A stretch of 64,000 nucleotides of DNA from Oscillatoria princeps RMCB-10 (GTDB taxonomy: Bacteria > Cyanobacteriota > Cyanobacteriia > Cyanobacteriales > Oscillatoriaceae), in assembly GCA_019359235.1 (NCBI GenBank), contig JAHHHT010000035.1, positions 27,535 through 91,534 on the forward strand. The letters run 5' to 3'. How positions within the stretch are numbered: position 1 is the stretch's first letter; the number at the start of each line of letters is the position of its first letter. The translations under genes and the position numbers were made by a program. Under the pieces are notes generated by a model, which searched no databases, was not told the origin of the DNA, and saw only the letters and a program-made list of their open reading frames with translations. This document shows, piece by piece, positions 27,779 to 35,805 of this stretch.

Positions 27779-27978
27779 GGCGCTTTTCCCCAGCCGCTCA
27801 ACTGCAACCGGCACCTCCGACACCGCCACAGTTGCAGACAGTTGCAGCAGAACTGGAAAGTAGGTGAGCGAAATTAAACTTAAAATCCGCGCGTCAGTTT
27901 GCAGTATAGGCTTTAGCCCCTGAACGCCCGGGCTTTAGCGGCGTGCGGAGCCTCCTGCGAAATTTTGGTTTATTTATG

Positions 27979-28007
27979 TTTACCTACTTAGGGTTTTCCG
28001 CTATAAT
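27979..28007 (+). promoter_or_regulatory. Candidate promoter of gvpV
   Basis: TTTACC (27979-27984) and TATAAT (28002-28007) are separated by exactly 17 bp and end 29 bp before the gvpV ATG. The -10 is a perfect match and the -35 matches at four of six places. This is a good sigma-70-type promoter with a short leader. Confidence 0.65.
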
Positions 28008-28036
28008 CCTCTTTATACCTCACTCACCAAGCCTGT

Positions 28037-28426
28037 ATGCAAAAAACTCGCCCGCGCGGCCCAATTCCACCTAAGCTCTGCACAATACCTCGCGATAAAA
28101 GTGAGGCTGCTGAACAATTAGAGCTGTACAAAAAGGTAACGAAACGGCAGCGCATCCTCCAGGAACTGCACTTCATGGAACAGCGCATCCAACTCTTGAG
28201 ACAGCAACTGACCTCTCTTGACAGCCAGATAGAGGAGACAGAACAAACAATTAAGACCTTGCGTCAGTCAAGTTACAGTTCTCCTGCAAGTGCGCCCGCT
28301 CCCAGCGCTCGCGCCGCCCAAAAAAGTGCCTCCGCTCCCAAGACTCCCTCCTCTCAAAAAAGTGCCCCCCCTCCTAAGAGTGAGGATAATTCAAGCAAAT
28401 TTGAGACTTTCTACTTTGAATTTTAA
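28037..28426 (+). CDS. gvpV: Gas vesicle protein GvpV
   Basis: 129-residue protein. The N-terminus is PRGPIPPKLCTIPRDKSEAA, which matches my memory of the conserved start of cyanobacterial GvpV; a predicted coiled coil covers about residues 35-80 (LQELHFMEQRIQLLRQQLTS) and the last 45 residues are Ser/Ala/Pro/Lys rich and probably disordered, ending FETFYFEF. GvpV is an accessory gas vesicle protein of unknown mechanism. Here it lies on the plus strand, facing the gvpJ-K-F-G operon that runs toward it, whereas in the Anabaena type cluster gvpV follows gvpG on the same strand. A promoter lies just upstream and a hairpin terminator just downstream. Confidence 0.7.
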   Translation: MQKTRPRGPIPPKLCTIPRDKSEAAEQLELYKKVTKRQRILQELHFMEQRIQLLRQQLTSLDSQIEETEQTIKTLRQSSYSSPASAPAPSARAAQKSASAPKTPSSQKSAPPPKSEDNSSKFETFYFEF

Positions 28427-28447
28427 TATAGCGGTTCTCTGCGCTCT

Positions 28448-28480
28448 AGAAACCCGGTTTCTTAAAGAAACCGGGTTTCT
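28448..28480. terminator. Bidirectional hairpin between gvpV and gvpG
   Basis: agaaacccggtttct (28448-28462) and agaaaccgggtttct (28466-28480) form a perfect 15 bp stem with a 3 nt loop between converging genes. It also belongs to a dispersed palindrome family (compare about 9489 and 49389), so it may be a mobile repeat acting as terminator. Confidence 0.6.
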
Positions 28481-28592
28481 CAGTACCTCACTAATATCTC
28501 TCGTTCCCAGCCTCAGGCTGGGAACGCGATCGGTCGGCTCTGCCGACTTTCAACGGAAAAGCAGGTTAAAAGCCTAACAGCTTAATACTCCT

Positions 28593-28841
28593 TCACTCAG
28601 ATTCTTCTTCTTCTTCTTCTTCCAAGGCTTGAATTTTCAGCAAAAGTTCCTCTTCCTGAATTTCAAACTCTTCTTCTGAAAGATCGCCTATATCAAACGC
28701 CAACTGCAAAGCTAATAACTGTTTCTGAAAATTTTGTTGGTCGTCCAATTCAGCACTAGCGCGTTCTAGAAGTTGCTCTCCTATCCAGATGATGCCCCCA
28801 AGCGGTCCCGATACCGGAAAAGTTAATAGCTTCAGAAACAT
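28593..28841 (-). CDS. gvpG: Gas vesicle protein GvpG
   Basis: Small accessory gas vesicle protein, 82 residues, last gene of the minus-strand operon. The N-terminus LLTFPVSGPLGGIIWIGEQL is the family signature; a coiled, acidic helical part follows and it ends in a run of Glu (EEEEEESE), typical of GvpG. It contributes to vesicle assembly in the cytoplasm, probably as part of a complex with GvpF/L proteins. It starts with ATG and ggggag at 14 bp behind the gvpF/L stop. Nothing odd was noted; the Glu run is generated by a tandem gaa/gag stretch that reads as aagaagaagaag on the other strand. Confidence 0.93.
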   Translation of the reverse strand: MFLKLLTFPVSGPLGGIIWIGEQLLERASAELDDQQNFQKQLLALQLAFDIGDLSEEEFEIQEEELLLKIQALEEEEEEESE

Positions 28842-28855
28842 AGCCTTGACTCCCC

Positions 28856-29590
28856 TTAAGAAAGCTGAGTGAATGTGTAAGGAGCGGTAAAATTGTTGTA
28901 GCGAATGCGCAGCCGGTCGCCAAATTTTAGGTCAATCGCTTCTACTTTTTCGCTAAACGCAGATTCACTTTCCCAAGGAATCAAATAGGCCGCATTGTAA
29001 ATCATTTCTTCCGTCATCGTATCATTTTCAGCCACTTCTGCAGCCATTGGGTTCAATTCATCGCGGAAAACATCAATGACCGCTTCCTTGCGCTGTTGCA
29101 AACCGCGTTCAATCAGCTGGCCAATTTCGATGACTTCCTCCATACTCAACGCTCTCCCTGACTTGGCATCCCGCTTTTCTCTCAAGCTGGGATTTGACTC
29201 CAGCAATGCCTGGATCTCCGACGGGCTGTTCCACAGCACCTTGACGCTAACTTCTCGGCGTCCCTCCAATTTTTGAAATAACTCTTCCAGTTGGTCTTTA
29301 TAGGGAAGAGTCAATTGGTCGGTGACTGTTTCCCAGGTTTTCACTACCAGTCCAAAGCGGAGCGGGAGCAGGGTGCGAAAACCCTGAGTCATGGCCAGTT
29401 CCAGCACTTTCTCGTGGCAGAGTAAATTGCGCCGGGAAGTGAGATATTTTTCTTGTTTGGCTTCCGAGTACAACAAGTTTAAACCGTCCACAGTATGGCT
29501 GCGAACGGGTTGCTTGTCCAGTCCTTCTAGCGCCACTTCTTCGGAAAGCGGTGCGGGTAAAATACCGTACAGATAAAACCCTAAACTCAT
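28856..29590 (-). CDS. gvpF: Gas vesicle protein GvpF/GvpL
   Basis: Assembly protein of the GvpF/L family (244 residues) that binds GvpA and caps or scaffolds the growing vesicle. The start is GFYLYGILPAPL, and the middle contains the family block LLPLRFGLVVKTWETV near residue 75 and RREVSVKVLW near 110. The C-terminal domain ends with RLRIRYNNFTAPYTF. GvpF versus GvpL cannot be told apart from the sequence alone; cyanobacteria generally have one gene called gvpF or gvpFL here and sometimes a second named gvpW. A gvpW was not found in this window. Ribosome site aggggat, ATG 29590. Confidence 0.93.
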   Translation of the reverse strand: MSLGFYLYGILPAPLSEEVALEGLDKQPVRSHTVDGLNLLYSEAKQEKYLTSRRNLLCHEKVLELAMTQGFRTLLPLRFGLVVKTWETVTDQLTLPYKDQLEELFQKLEGRREVSVKVLWNSPSEIQALLESNPSLREKRDAKSGRALSMEEVIEIGQLIERGLQQRKEAVIDVFRDELNPMAAEVAENDTMTEEMIYNAAYLIPWESESAFSEKVEAIDLKFGDRLRIRYNNFTAPYTFTQLS

Positions 29591-29610
29591 CCAATTATCC
29601 CCTACAATAT

Positions 29611-30090
29611 TTAGATCGGCTTGGAGGTCACAACCAATCGCAGCTTTGCGTGAATCAAATTCATATTAGCCAACCCTATATCGACATCGCCATGCACCAC
29701 AAGTCCAATATTTAAAAGTCTATCTATCAGTTCCAATACAGAAGGATTCTGGCTGGATTCCCCAGGATAGTAAGTTCCCGGCGGCGGTAAAAGGGTGCCC
29801 AGCTCTCCCAGATCCACATTCAAATCTTCTGGGTCTATTTCAAATATCTCGCACAAGCGCAGCACTTCTTCTTCCAGCTTTTTCAAACTTTCTGCCGCTT
29901 TGTCTAAGTCTGTCTCGCTGAGAGCTTGCTGTTCCATTCGCCGAATGACTTGCGCTTCCATTAGCTGGCGAAGCAATTCTACCACCGTTAACAGTAAAGA
30001 AGCAAAACCGGCCTTACTGTTAAGTTTGTGCGTGGTGGGAACTGTCTCAGTCTCAGGAGAGTTTTCATCTGGCGGGCCAATTAATGGCAT
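29611..30090 (-). CDS. gvpK: Gas vesicle protein GvpK
   Basis: Accessory gas vesicle protein, 159 residues. The K domain (about residues 27-100) has LLLTVVELLRQLMEAQVIRR, then LKKLEEEVLRLCEIFEIDPE and DLNVDLGELGTLLP. The C-terminal part from about 112, SVLELIDRLLNIGLVVHGDV, resembles the GvpA/J fold, as in cyanobacterial GvpK. Its precise role is unknown but it is essential for vesicle formation in several organisms. It sits 51 bp downstream of gvpJ and 20 bp upstream of gvpF/L, an ordinary operon. The first 25 residues (PPDENSPETETVPTTHK) are low-complexity. Confidence 0.93.
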   Translation of the reverse strand: MPLIGPPDENSPETETVPTTHKLNSKAGFASLLLTVVELLRQLMEAQVIRRMEQQALSETDLDKAAESLKKLEEEVLRLCEIFEIDPEDLNVDLGELGTLLPPPGTYYPGESSQNPSVLELIDRLLNIGLVVHGDVDIGLANMNLIHAKLRLVVTSKPI

Positions 30091-30141
30091 AAGGTCACTT
30101 TTTCACCGGCTTTTCAATGGCTCCAAATCGGCTGGTTTTAC

Positions 30142-30633
30142 TCACGCTTCATTGAGGGGGGTTTCCGCTACCTCGGCTTCGGCTTCCTCTGCTTCTGTTT
30201 CCAGTTCGATAGAGGCGGGCTGTTCGGACATGGAATAGAGATTTTTTGGCCGCTCAGCTGTGGGGCCAAAATCTAGCTGACTGGTAGCCAGCGCTTTGAG
30301 GGAGCGCATTTCGGCTTCTAAACTTTGCAACCGTTCCTGTAGCTGTTTATTTTCGTCGATTAAATTCTGGGTCTTGGTGCTGAGATAGGGGTCGTTCTCC
30401 CACCAGTTTATTCCCATCTCCCGCGCTTTATCCACTGAAGAAATCAGCAACCGAATCCGGATGTGCAGGAGTTCGGTTGAGGCGATAGAAACAGAGATAT
30501 CGCCGGCAATCACAATTCCCTTGTCCAAAACTCGTTCGAGAATATCCGCCAAAGTCGAGCCTTGGGTAGATGTCGCAATTGTTCGACGCTCGTTGGATTG
30601 AGAACTTTTCGGCACGATCGGCGTAGCAGTCAC
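30142..30633 (-). CDS. gvpJ: Gas vesicle protein GvpJ
   Basis: GvpA-like protein with a C-terminal extension, 163 residues; minor structural or nucleating protein of the vesicle. The GvpA/J domain (about 28-80) reads ADILERVLDKGIVIAGDISV and SIASTELLHIRIRLLISSVD, followed by AREMGINWWENDPYLS, a block seen in GvpJ but not GvpA. A coiled coil (NKQLQERLQSLEAEMRSL) and an acidic tail follow. The GTG start has gagg ten bases upstream. It begins the J-K-F-G operon. Anabaena has gvpX between J and K; here no X gene is seen. Confidence 0.92.
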   Translation of the reverse strand: MTATPIVPKSSQSNERRTIATSTQGSTLADILERVLDKGIVIAGDISVSIASTELLHIRIRLLISSVDKAREMGINWWENDPYLSTKTQNLIDENKQLQERLQSLEAEMRSLKALATSQLDFGPTAERPKNLYSMSEQPASIELETEAEEAEAEVAETPLNEA

Positions 30634-32673
30634 GATTGGGTCGCCTCTTTAATGGTATTTGACACGCTGAATGCTAACTTTTATTTTTACGGCACCTCGC
30701 ATAAAATAGGGGTCGGGAGCGCTTTTCGGACAGGGCCGGTCGTTCCACCGGCACGTCTCTTGAGGAATTTGGGTATTTCAGCAGGGGTTAACTTCTCAAC
30801 AGCAGGAATCGCGGCTGATTGAGTGAGGGCAACTGCTTGTGCGTATTTCAGACAGGTTTATCCAGAGGCGATAGCGATACGGCTTCAATTGCCAGTCATT
30901 CAATAACGGCTTTTAAACGCGCAACCAAGCGTCTGGCACCTTTATCTGAGATGCGAGCGATAACTTCCGCCCTTGCTTGAGGAGGAGTTGACCTTTTCGA
31001 CTGCCACACTTTTCTGCCGCTGCAGTTCCTACAGGTGTTTGGCAAGTGCCACACCTCTTCATAATATATATCAGAGTGAGTGGTTTTGTAAGTTTAGTTT
31101 TTTTAAAAAATATTAAGAAAAATTACAGGCTTCTGAGTCCAGCAACAAAAAGTAATCAAACTTCGTTTAGCTTACCGTCCGGTTATTGCAGAGCCAGCTT
31201 CTGAAGGAGCTTGGGAGGAGCCGGCAGACGCTGACTTCAATTTTACTATGCCAGCAGCACAGCCCGCCGGCTGGCACTCGAAAAGCGGGCGTGCCATGAG
31301 CCATGATGCCCCATACCCCATGCCTGATGCCCCATGCCCCATGCCCCATGCCGGTGTGCGAGAAGCTTCTCAATGGCGGCTCTCAACTGCTGCGCTGCAG
31401 AGCGCTGTCCACAATCCGGCTCGCAGCGCCCTTCTCTCGTTTGACAGAGGGTACAGACAGAAATCTGAGATAACATCTGTTTGAAAAATCATGTACTGTC
31501 AGGGCGGGGGATCTCTTGTAAAACGCCGAATATCGTCCGGGAGCGGGGGGAGAAATTAATTAGGGCAATTAAACGGAGATCAGATGACTGACCGAGATCG
31601 TGCCGGTGCGTCTTCCATACCTGTCACCCAGGTTCCTTGCAGGATGTATCACCCCACCGGCCCCACTTTCGTGGCTTGCAAGGGGGTTTTTTCCGGGCTG
31701 CGATCAGGCGGATCAGAGCAATCCGCTCACCGGCGGCGGTGGGATGTGCGGTCGGGACACAGCCTTGGTAGCGGCGGGCTTGGCCCCTCGCTGGAGCGCC
31801 GGCACCCTGGCAACTCACAGATAGAGGTGTGGCGGAAGTCGTGAGGTTTTGGGCCACACCGGCAAGCTTTGCCGGCTGAGCCGCCGGTGCCGCTGGCTCA
31901 CACAGGGTTGAGCGGGGCCTCCTGGACGGCCCGCCGGTGGTACGGTCGCGGGTGTGGGGTGCCGGTGAGGTGGTTGAGCCGCCGCCCGGGATGCCGGCGG
32001 TGCGGACGGGCGCGATGCCCAAGCGGGATAAATATTTCAATCCCCGATCGGGATTCTTACAAATCAATTCCCCCCTCCTGTTTATCAGAGCAGATTCGTA
32101 AGGGCTGTATTCCGCATCAGTGAAAACCCCTATAAGATTTAGGGATTTTAATGGCATTCAGATCAGACAGAAAGGGTTCTTTGGCAGAGGGGTTGGTGTG
32201 GGGGAAGGTGGTCACACCCCACACCACTTCCTGTTTCGGGACAGGGGGAGGGCGCTATAAAAACGCATGAATGTCGCCTCTTTACATGTGCTGTAAAACG
32301 CCGAGTCGCGTTTGTACATTTACTGTAGAGACGCGACATGTCGCGCCTCTACATTGACTCCGCAGTTGAGTGCCGCGCGACCTGAATAAGGCAGGATTCT
32401 CAGACCGAGCAAGGAGCTGTGGGACAGCGGCTGGAGTGTCAAACTGGGCGATAGATGGCTGCGGAAGTGTGACAAGTTCTCTTTTGGACTGGAAGCGGAT
32501 CGCACCCCTATCGAGACTGCGGACAGAATCAGCGTTCGCCACAAGCCGGTGCCCTGAAAGGCTGAGACATTTTTGGCAATAATGGTCAGGCGGCGAGACT
32601 GGGCAAAAATGCCGGTGCCGGCTTGTCCCTCGATCGCACAAGGCGTGCCAGACCCTGAAAAACTGCCGGCAGG
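30634..32673. other. 2 kb noncoding stretch between gvpJ and gvpA1 leader
   Basis: No gene is recognised. The 177-residue frame 31624-32157 (minus) and other frames are Pro/Arg/Gly rich and resemble no family. A short tandem repeat of gccccatgcccc type lies at about 31309-31352. Several palindromes occur, including one at 32326-32354 (gtagagacgcgacatgtcgc). This may separate divergent gvp promoters and hold regulatory sites, but none was identified. Confidence 0.55.
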
Positions 32674-33128
32674 ATTATAAAGATTTATTAAAGTTAGATA
32701 AATATCGGGCTAGTCATGGTAGTCTCTTAAAAGAAAACCCAGACATTACAATAACAGCTACAGGCTTCAACCCAGCCAGAAGCATAGGGATTCCTTTGGG
32801 ATGGTAAAATCTGTTGAGGATGCTGCCACAAACCCGCTGCTCTGTCTAGGCTTTAGCCTGGGATCTGTTATATTTTCCTCAGACCGGCAAGATATCTGCG
32901 ACAAATGGGTGCCCTGAAAAGGGGAGCGGGTAGAGGTGTTAAAGCAGCTCCCTTAGGCGAACCGCCTGTGGGATAATGGTGCTGTAGTGCGCCAGTAGGG
33001 GAAAAACCTTACAAACTGATTGACTGTTACAGGTGTCCAGAACAATCAGAACGATTGCTCGATACAGTCCGTTACAGATAAGCGGTTCAGGTTCTGACAG
33101 AACTTATCTACAATCAGGAGAAATTATC
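32674..33128 (+). promoter_or_regulatory. Conserved leader of gvpA1
   Basis: 455 bp before gvpA1 is homologous over its whole length to the 450 bp before gvpA2. Shared blocks include tagtctcttaaaag, aatctgttgaggat-like, gtgcgccag, ccttaca.actgatt and tacagtccgttacag. A hairpin at 32848-32859 (aggct-tt-agcct) is matched by a changed but still paired one at 38453-38465 (gggc-tttc-gccc), which suggests a folded RNA. The last 10 bp hold a ribosome site (aggag). Promoter positions within the leader were not resolved. Confidence 0.65.
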
Positions 33129-33347
33129 ATGGCTGTTGAAAAAGTCAACTCATCTTCCAGTCTGGCCGAAGTCATCGACCGCATTCTGGACAAAGGGGTC
33201 GTAATCGACCTGTGGGTGCGGGTATCTCTGGTGGGGATCGAACTGCTAGCAGTAGAAGCGCGGGTTGTGATAGCCTCAGTAGAAACCTATTTGAAGTACG
33301 CAGAAGCGGTGGGTCTGACGTCTCAAGCTGCTGTGCCAGCCGTATAA
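33129..33347 (+). CDS. gvpA: Gas vesicle structural protein GvpA (copy 1)
   Basis: Main rib protein of the gas vesicle wall, 72 residues. Sequence starts [20 protein letters not shown] and keeps the conserved core [19 protein letters not shown] and [16 protein letters not shown]. The aggag ribosome site is seven bases before the ATG. It differs from copy 2 at only a few residues (IDLWVRV here, IDVWARV there; VEARVVI versus VEARIVI). The unusual Leu at the DLW position (normally Ala or Val) is a substitution worth noting. gvpC-like, gvpN and small genes follow downstream on the same strand after a 460 bp gap. Confidence 0.98.
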   Translation: MAVEKVNSSSSLAEVIDRILDKGVVIDLWVRVSLVGIELLAVEARVVIASVETYLKYAEAVGLTSQAAVPAV

Positions 33348-33808
33348 TCGGGTGTGGCGCACCTGCCCCAAGCAACCCTGCTGGTTGCAGTGACGCAGCA
33401 GCAGGTGTTTCGCTTGCAATCAGGTGCGGAGGGCCGGGAGCCCGACAGGATAAAAGAAGACAAAAACCGACACTGGTAGACTATAATACCAGCAGGGCTG
33501 AAGGCAAGAATTTAAAAACTTCCTTCACACTCCAAATAAGATTGGGACAAGCTCCCAAAAATACCGCCAGCTACAACCCGGGCTAATTAAAAAAAGTAAT
33601 CCTGAAGACAATTGATTCCGTGGGGGCGTATTGCTCACACGCCCGTACCAATTGTCAAGAGGGATAGGGGATGTCTGGTAGTGCATCCAAGGCATAAAAC
33701 GCCTGTGCTCCCCTCATATTTGGGTGACGGCACAAGCGTTGCTAAAACCCCCAGTAGGGAGCCAATCGCTCTGTCTAGGATTGTCCATCTGAAAAGGAAC
33801 TATAAGTT
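33348..33808. other. Noncoding gap between gvpA1 and gvpC-like gene
   Basis: The gap begins with a GC-rich hairpin just after the stop (gcaacc at 33372-33377, ggttgc at 33383-33388), a candidate attenuating terminator, as known after gvpA in some cyanobacteria. The rest holds no recognised gene. A duplicated pattern agggaccaatcgctctgtct near 33760 recalls leader sequence tgctctgtctagg at 32838. Confidence 0.5.
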
Positions 33809-34192
33809 GTGTCTCTTAGAGATGAATGGTACGCGGCGCGAGCGCAGCGCCAACAGGAAATTCAGTTTCGCCAGCAGCAGGTGCTAGAGCACCGGCACCA
33901 GACGCAGATGAACTTGTCTGCCACAGCGACAAACCGAGCGGCAATGTCAGCTGCGATGTGGGACTCGCTGCATACCTTCCACAGCACTTTGCAATCGAGT
34001 ATGGCTAACTTTCAGGAGGATACGCGAGCCTACCAGCAGCAGGTGTGGATGGATCAGCAAAACCAGAGGGCGGCCTATGTGGCAGCGATGCGAGATTATG
34101 TGTGGGGGGCAGCGCCGGCTTTTATTGGCGATGCCAGCTTTGGAAAAAGCGTTTCACCCCTGCCTGCGCCCAAGCTTGGCAAACTGATCTGA
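33809..34192 (+). CDS. Short GvpC-like protein
   Basis: 127-residue, Gln- and Ala-rich amphipathic helical protein. The start is GTG (gtgtctcttagag), and the N-terminus MSLRDEWYAARAQRQQEIQF and the C-terminal motif AAYVAAMRDYVWG recall the Oscillatoriales type of GvpC, where a helical rod stiffens the vesicle. Canonical GvpC carries five or so 33-residue repeats; here only one or two irregular helical stretches lie between, so it is a minimal version. A matching short gene is at 58668-58913 on the other strand, with the same two end motifs. GvpC function is inferred from position behind gvpA and the end motif, not from repeats. Confidence 0.65.
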   Translation: MSLRDEWYAARAQRQQEIQFRQQQVLEHRHQTQMNLSATATNRAAMSAAMWDSLHTFHSTLQSSMANFQEDTRAYQQQVWMDQQNQRAAYVAAMRDYVWGAAPAFIGDASFGKSVSPLPAPKLGKLI

Positions 34193-34209
34193 TGCGGAGA
34201 TAGTTAGTT

Positions 34210-35115
34210 GTGACCACAGTTCTGCAAGTCAACTCCCAGAATTTTGTTGACACACCGGCAATCCACAGTCTGACGCAGCGTGCCTTGCGCTATCTGCACG
34301 CGGGATTCTCAGTTCACCTGCGCGGTCCAGCGGGAACCGGCAAAACAACACTGGCAATCCATCTGGGGAATCTTCTGGAGCGTCCGCTTTTGCTGATGTT
34401 TGGCGATGATGAGTACACGTCGGCGGATCTGATTGGCAACCAGAAGGGCTACAACCGCAAGAAAGTTGTGGATAATTTTATACACACGGTTGTCAAGCTG
34501 GAAGATGAATTCCGCCAGTCCTGGGTGGATGCCCGCCTGACCACAGCCTGTCGGGAGGGCTTCACCCTGGTCTACGATGAATTCAATCGCTCCCGTCCGG
34601 AAGTTAATAACGTTCTGCTCTCGGTATTGGAAGAAAGGCTGCTGGTGCTGCCAGCTGCTTCCCAGCAACAGGAATACATTCGCGCCCACCCCCAGTTCCG
34701 AGTCATCTTTACTTCCAATCCAGAGGAATACTGCGGAGTTCACGAAGCGCAGGACGCACTGATGGATCGCCTGATAACGATCGATATTCCAGAGCCTGAC
34801 GAACAGACCCAGGAAGAGATTGTTGTCCAAAAATCAGGACTGGCGCGAGCGGATGCCGCAACGATCGTGCGTCTGATCAGGAATTATCGGGAGCGCACGC
34901 AGAGTCATGAAAAATCCTCGGGGTTGCGGGCGTGCCTGATCGTGGCCAAAGTCTGTCAGAACAATAATATTCCTGTGGGGGCAACTAACCCTGACTTTCG
35001 AGATATCTGCATGGATGTCTTGCTTTCCCGTTCCAAAATACCGCAGAACGAGACAATATCGATTCTTAAGGAACTGTTTCAGGAAGTTCCGCCAGCCAGG
35101 AAAATTTCGGCTTAA
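34210..35115 (+). CDS. gvpN: Gas vesicle AAA+ ATPase GvpN
   Basis: MoxR-type AAA+ ATPase needed for full-length gas vesicles, 301 residues. Visible are Walker [12 protein letters not shown] (residues 39-49), Walker [20 protein letters not shown], a sensor-1 Asn in FTSNPEEY and a C-terminal helical lid. The start is GTG 34210, 17 bp behind the gvpC-like stop. It matches the cyanobacterial GvpN closely. It is predicted to act in the cytoplasm on GvpC or the vesicle surface. No disruption seen. The next small gene starts 13 bp downstream. Confidence 0.97.
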   Translation: MTTVLQVNSQNFVDTPAIHSLTQRALRYLHAGFSVHLRGPAGTGKTTLAIHLGNLLERPLLLMFGDDEYTSADLIGNQKGYNRKKVVDNFIHTVVKLEDEFRQSWVDARLTTACREGFTLVYDEFNRSRPEVNNVLLSVLEERLLVLPAASQQQEYIRAHPQFRVIFTSNPEEYCGVHEAQDALMDRLITIDIPEPDEQTQEEIVVQKSGLARADAATIVRLIRNYRERTQSHEKSSGLRACLIVAKVCQNNNIPVGATNPDFRDICMDVLLSRSKIPQNETISILKELFQEVPPARKISA

Positions 35116-35128
35116 CGGAGGTAAATAA

Positions 35129-35320
35129 ATGCTGCTTATTCGCACGATGCGGCAAATCAGAACGAGCGGGACAATCGCGAGTTTACGGGCTTGCCAAACT
35201 GCGAGCCATTTGGACTTGTCTGCTAGCGACGGTGCCCGTCGCACCGGTGCGTCAGCAAAAATGCTGGCTGCAGAATCCCGCAGGCAGTGGCTGATAAAAC
35301 AGTGGAAAAGAAACGGGTAA
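35129..35320 (+). CDS. Small basic protein (63 aa) in the gvp operon
   Basis: Unrecognised 63-residue, very basic (many Arg and Lys) peptide, ending ESRRQWLIKQWKRNG. An excellent ribosome site (ggaggt) stands seven bases before the ATG, and the gene starts only 13 bp after gvpN, which supports translation. The sequence looks disordered with a short amphipathic tail. No family resemblance. It may instead be a translated spacer; the next gene has its own gcaggaggt site. Evidence for being real is moderate. Confidence 0.5.
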   Translation: MLLIRTMRQIRTSGTIASLRACQTASHLDLSASDGARRTGASAKMLAAESRRQWLIKQWKRNG

Positions 35321-35348
35321 TTCGCTCTCAAGCAGGAGGTATTCAGTC

Positions 35349-35621
35349 ATGACAAATCTCGATCTGATCCCGCCAGAATTCCTTTCGCACGAACACTACC
35401 GTCAAATGATGGTCAGGGACGGCCAGCGCAGCTATGCGGAGTGGCACGGGGAGTATCTCAGGCATCAAAATGAGTTTCTCAGCGACCACCAGGCTCGGCT
35501 TCGCGAGGGGGATGAGCGGCGAAACAGGTTTTACGAAGAAAACAAACGCCGCACCTCGGAATCCCGCCAGGAATTTTTGCGCTATCAGTCGAAATACCTT
35601 GCGGAAATGCGTCGCTATTAG
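35349..35621 (+). CDS. Small helical protein (90 aa) in the gvp operon
   Basis: 90-residue, charged, strongly helical protein, rich in Glu, Arg, Tyr and His: HYRQMMVRDGQRSYAEWHGE and RHQNEFLSDHQARLREGDER, ending LRYQSKYLAEMRRY. A gcaggaggt ribosome site precedes its ATG. Heptad-like spacing predicts a coiled coil, so it could be another rod-like surface protein resembling the GvpC type, though it lacks the YVWG end. Its place after gvpN and before the LamG gene is the main clue. No family assigned. Confidence 0.6.
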   Translation: MTNLDLIPPEFLSHEHYRQMMVRDGQRSYAEWHGEYLRHQNEFLSDHQARLREGDERRNRFYEENKRRTSESRQEFLRYQSKYLAEMRRY

Positions 35622-35805
35622 AAAGCAGGTCAAGGATTAAAGTAGAGGTACGCTGTCCGGGTCTCTGTCCCGGCAGTCACCATTTTTTCGGAGGGAAAGC
35701 AAAAAAAACCGGTTTCTGAGATTGGAAAACCGTCGCTGCGAGAAGCTGGCCTGAGTGCCGGCGCAAGATTAGAAATAACCAGAAATTCAAAAAATAGGGG
35801 GAACA

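Noticed and set aside
31624..32157. 177-residue frame before gvpA1, possibly a transposase remnant
   Set aside because: Its N-terminal part gives no motif I trust, and its rest is Arg/Pro/Thr low-complexity without a ribosome site.
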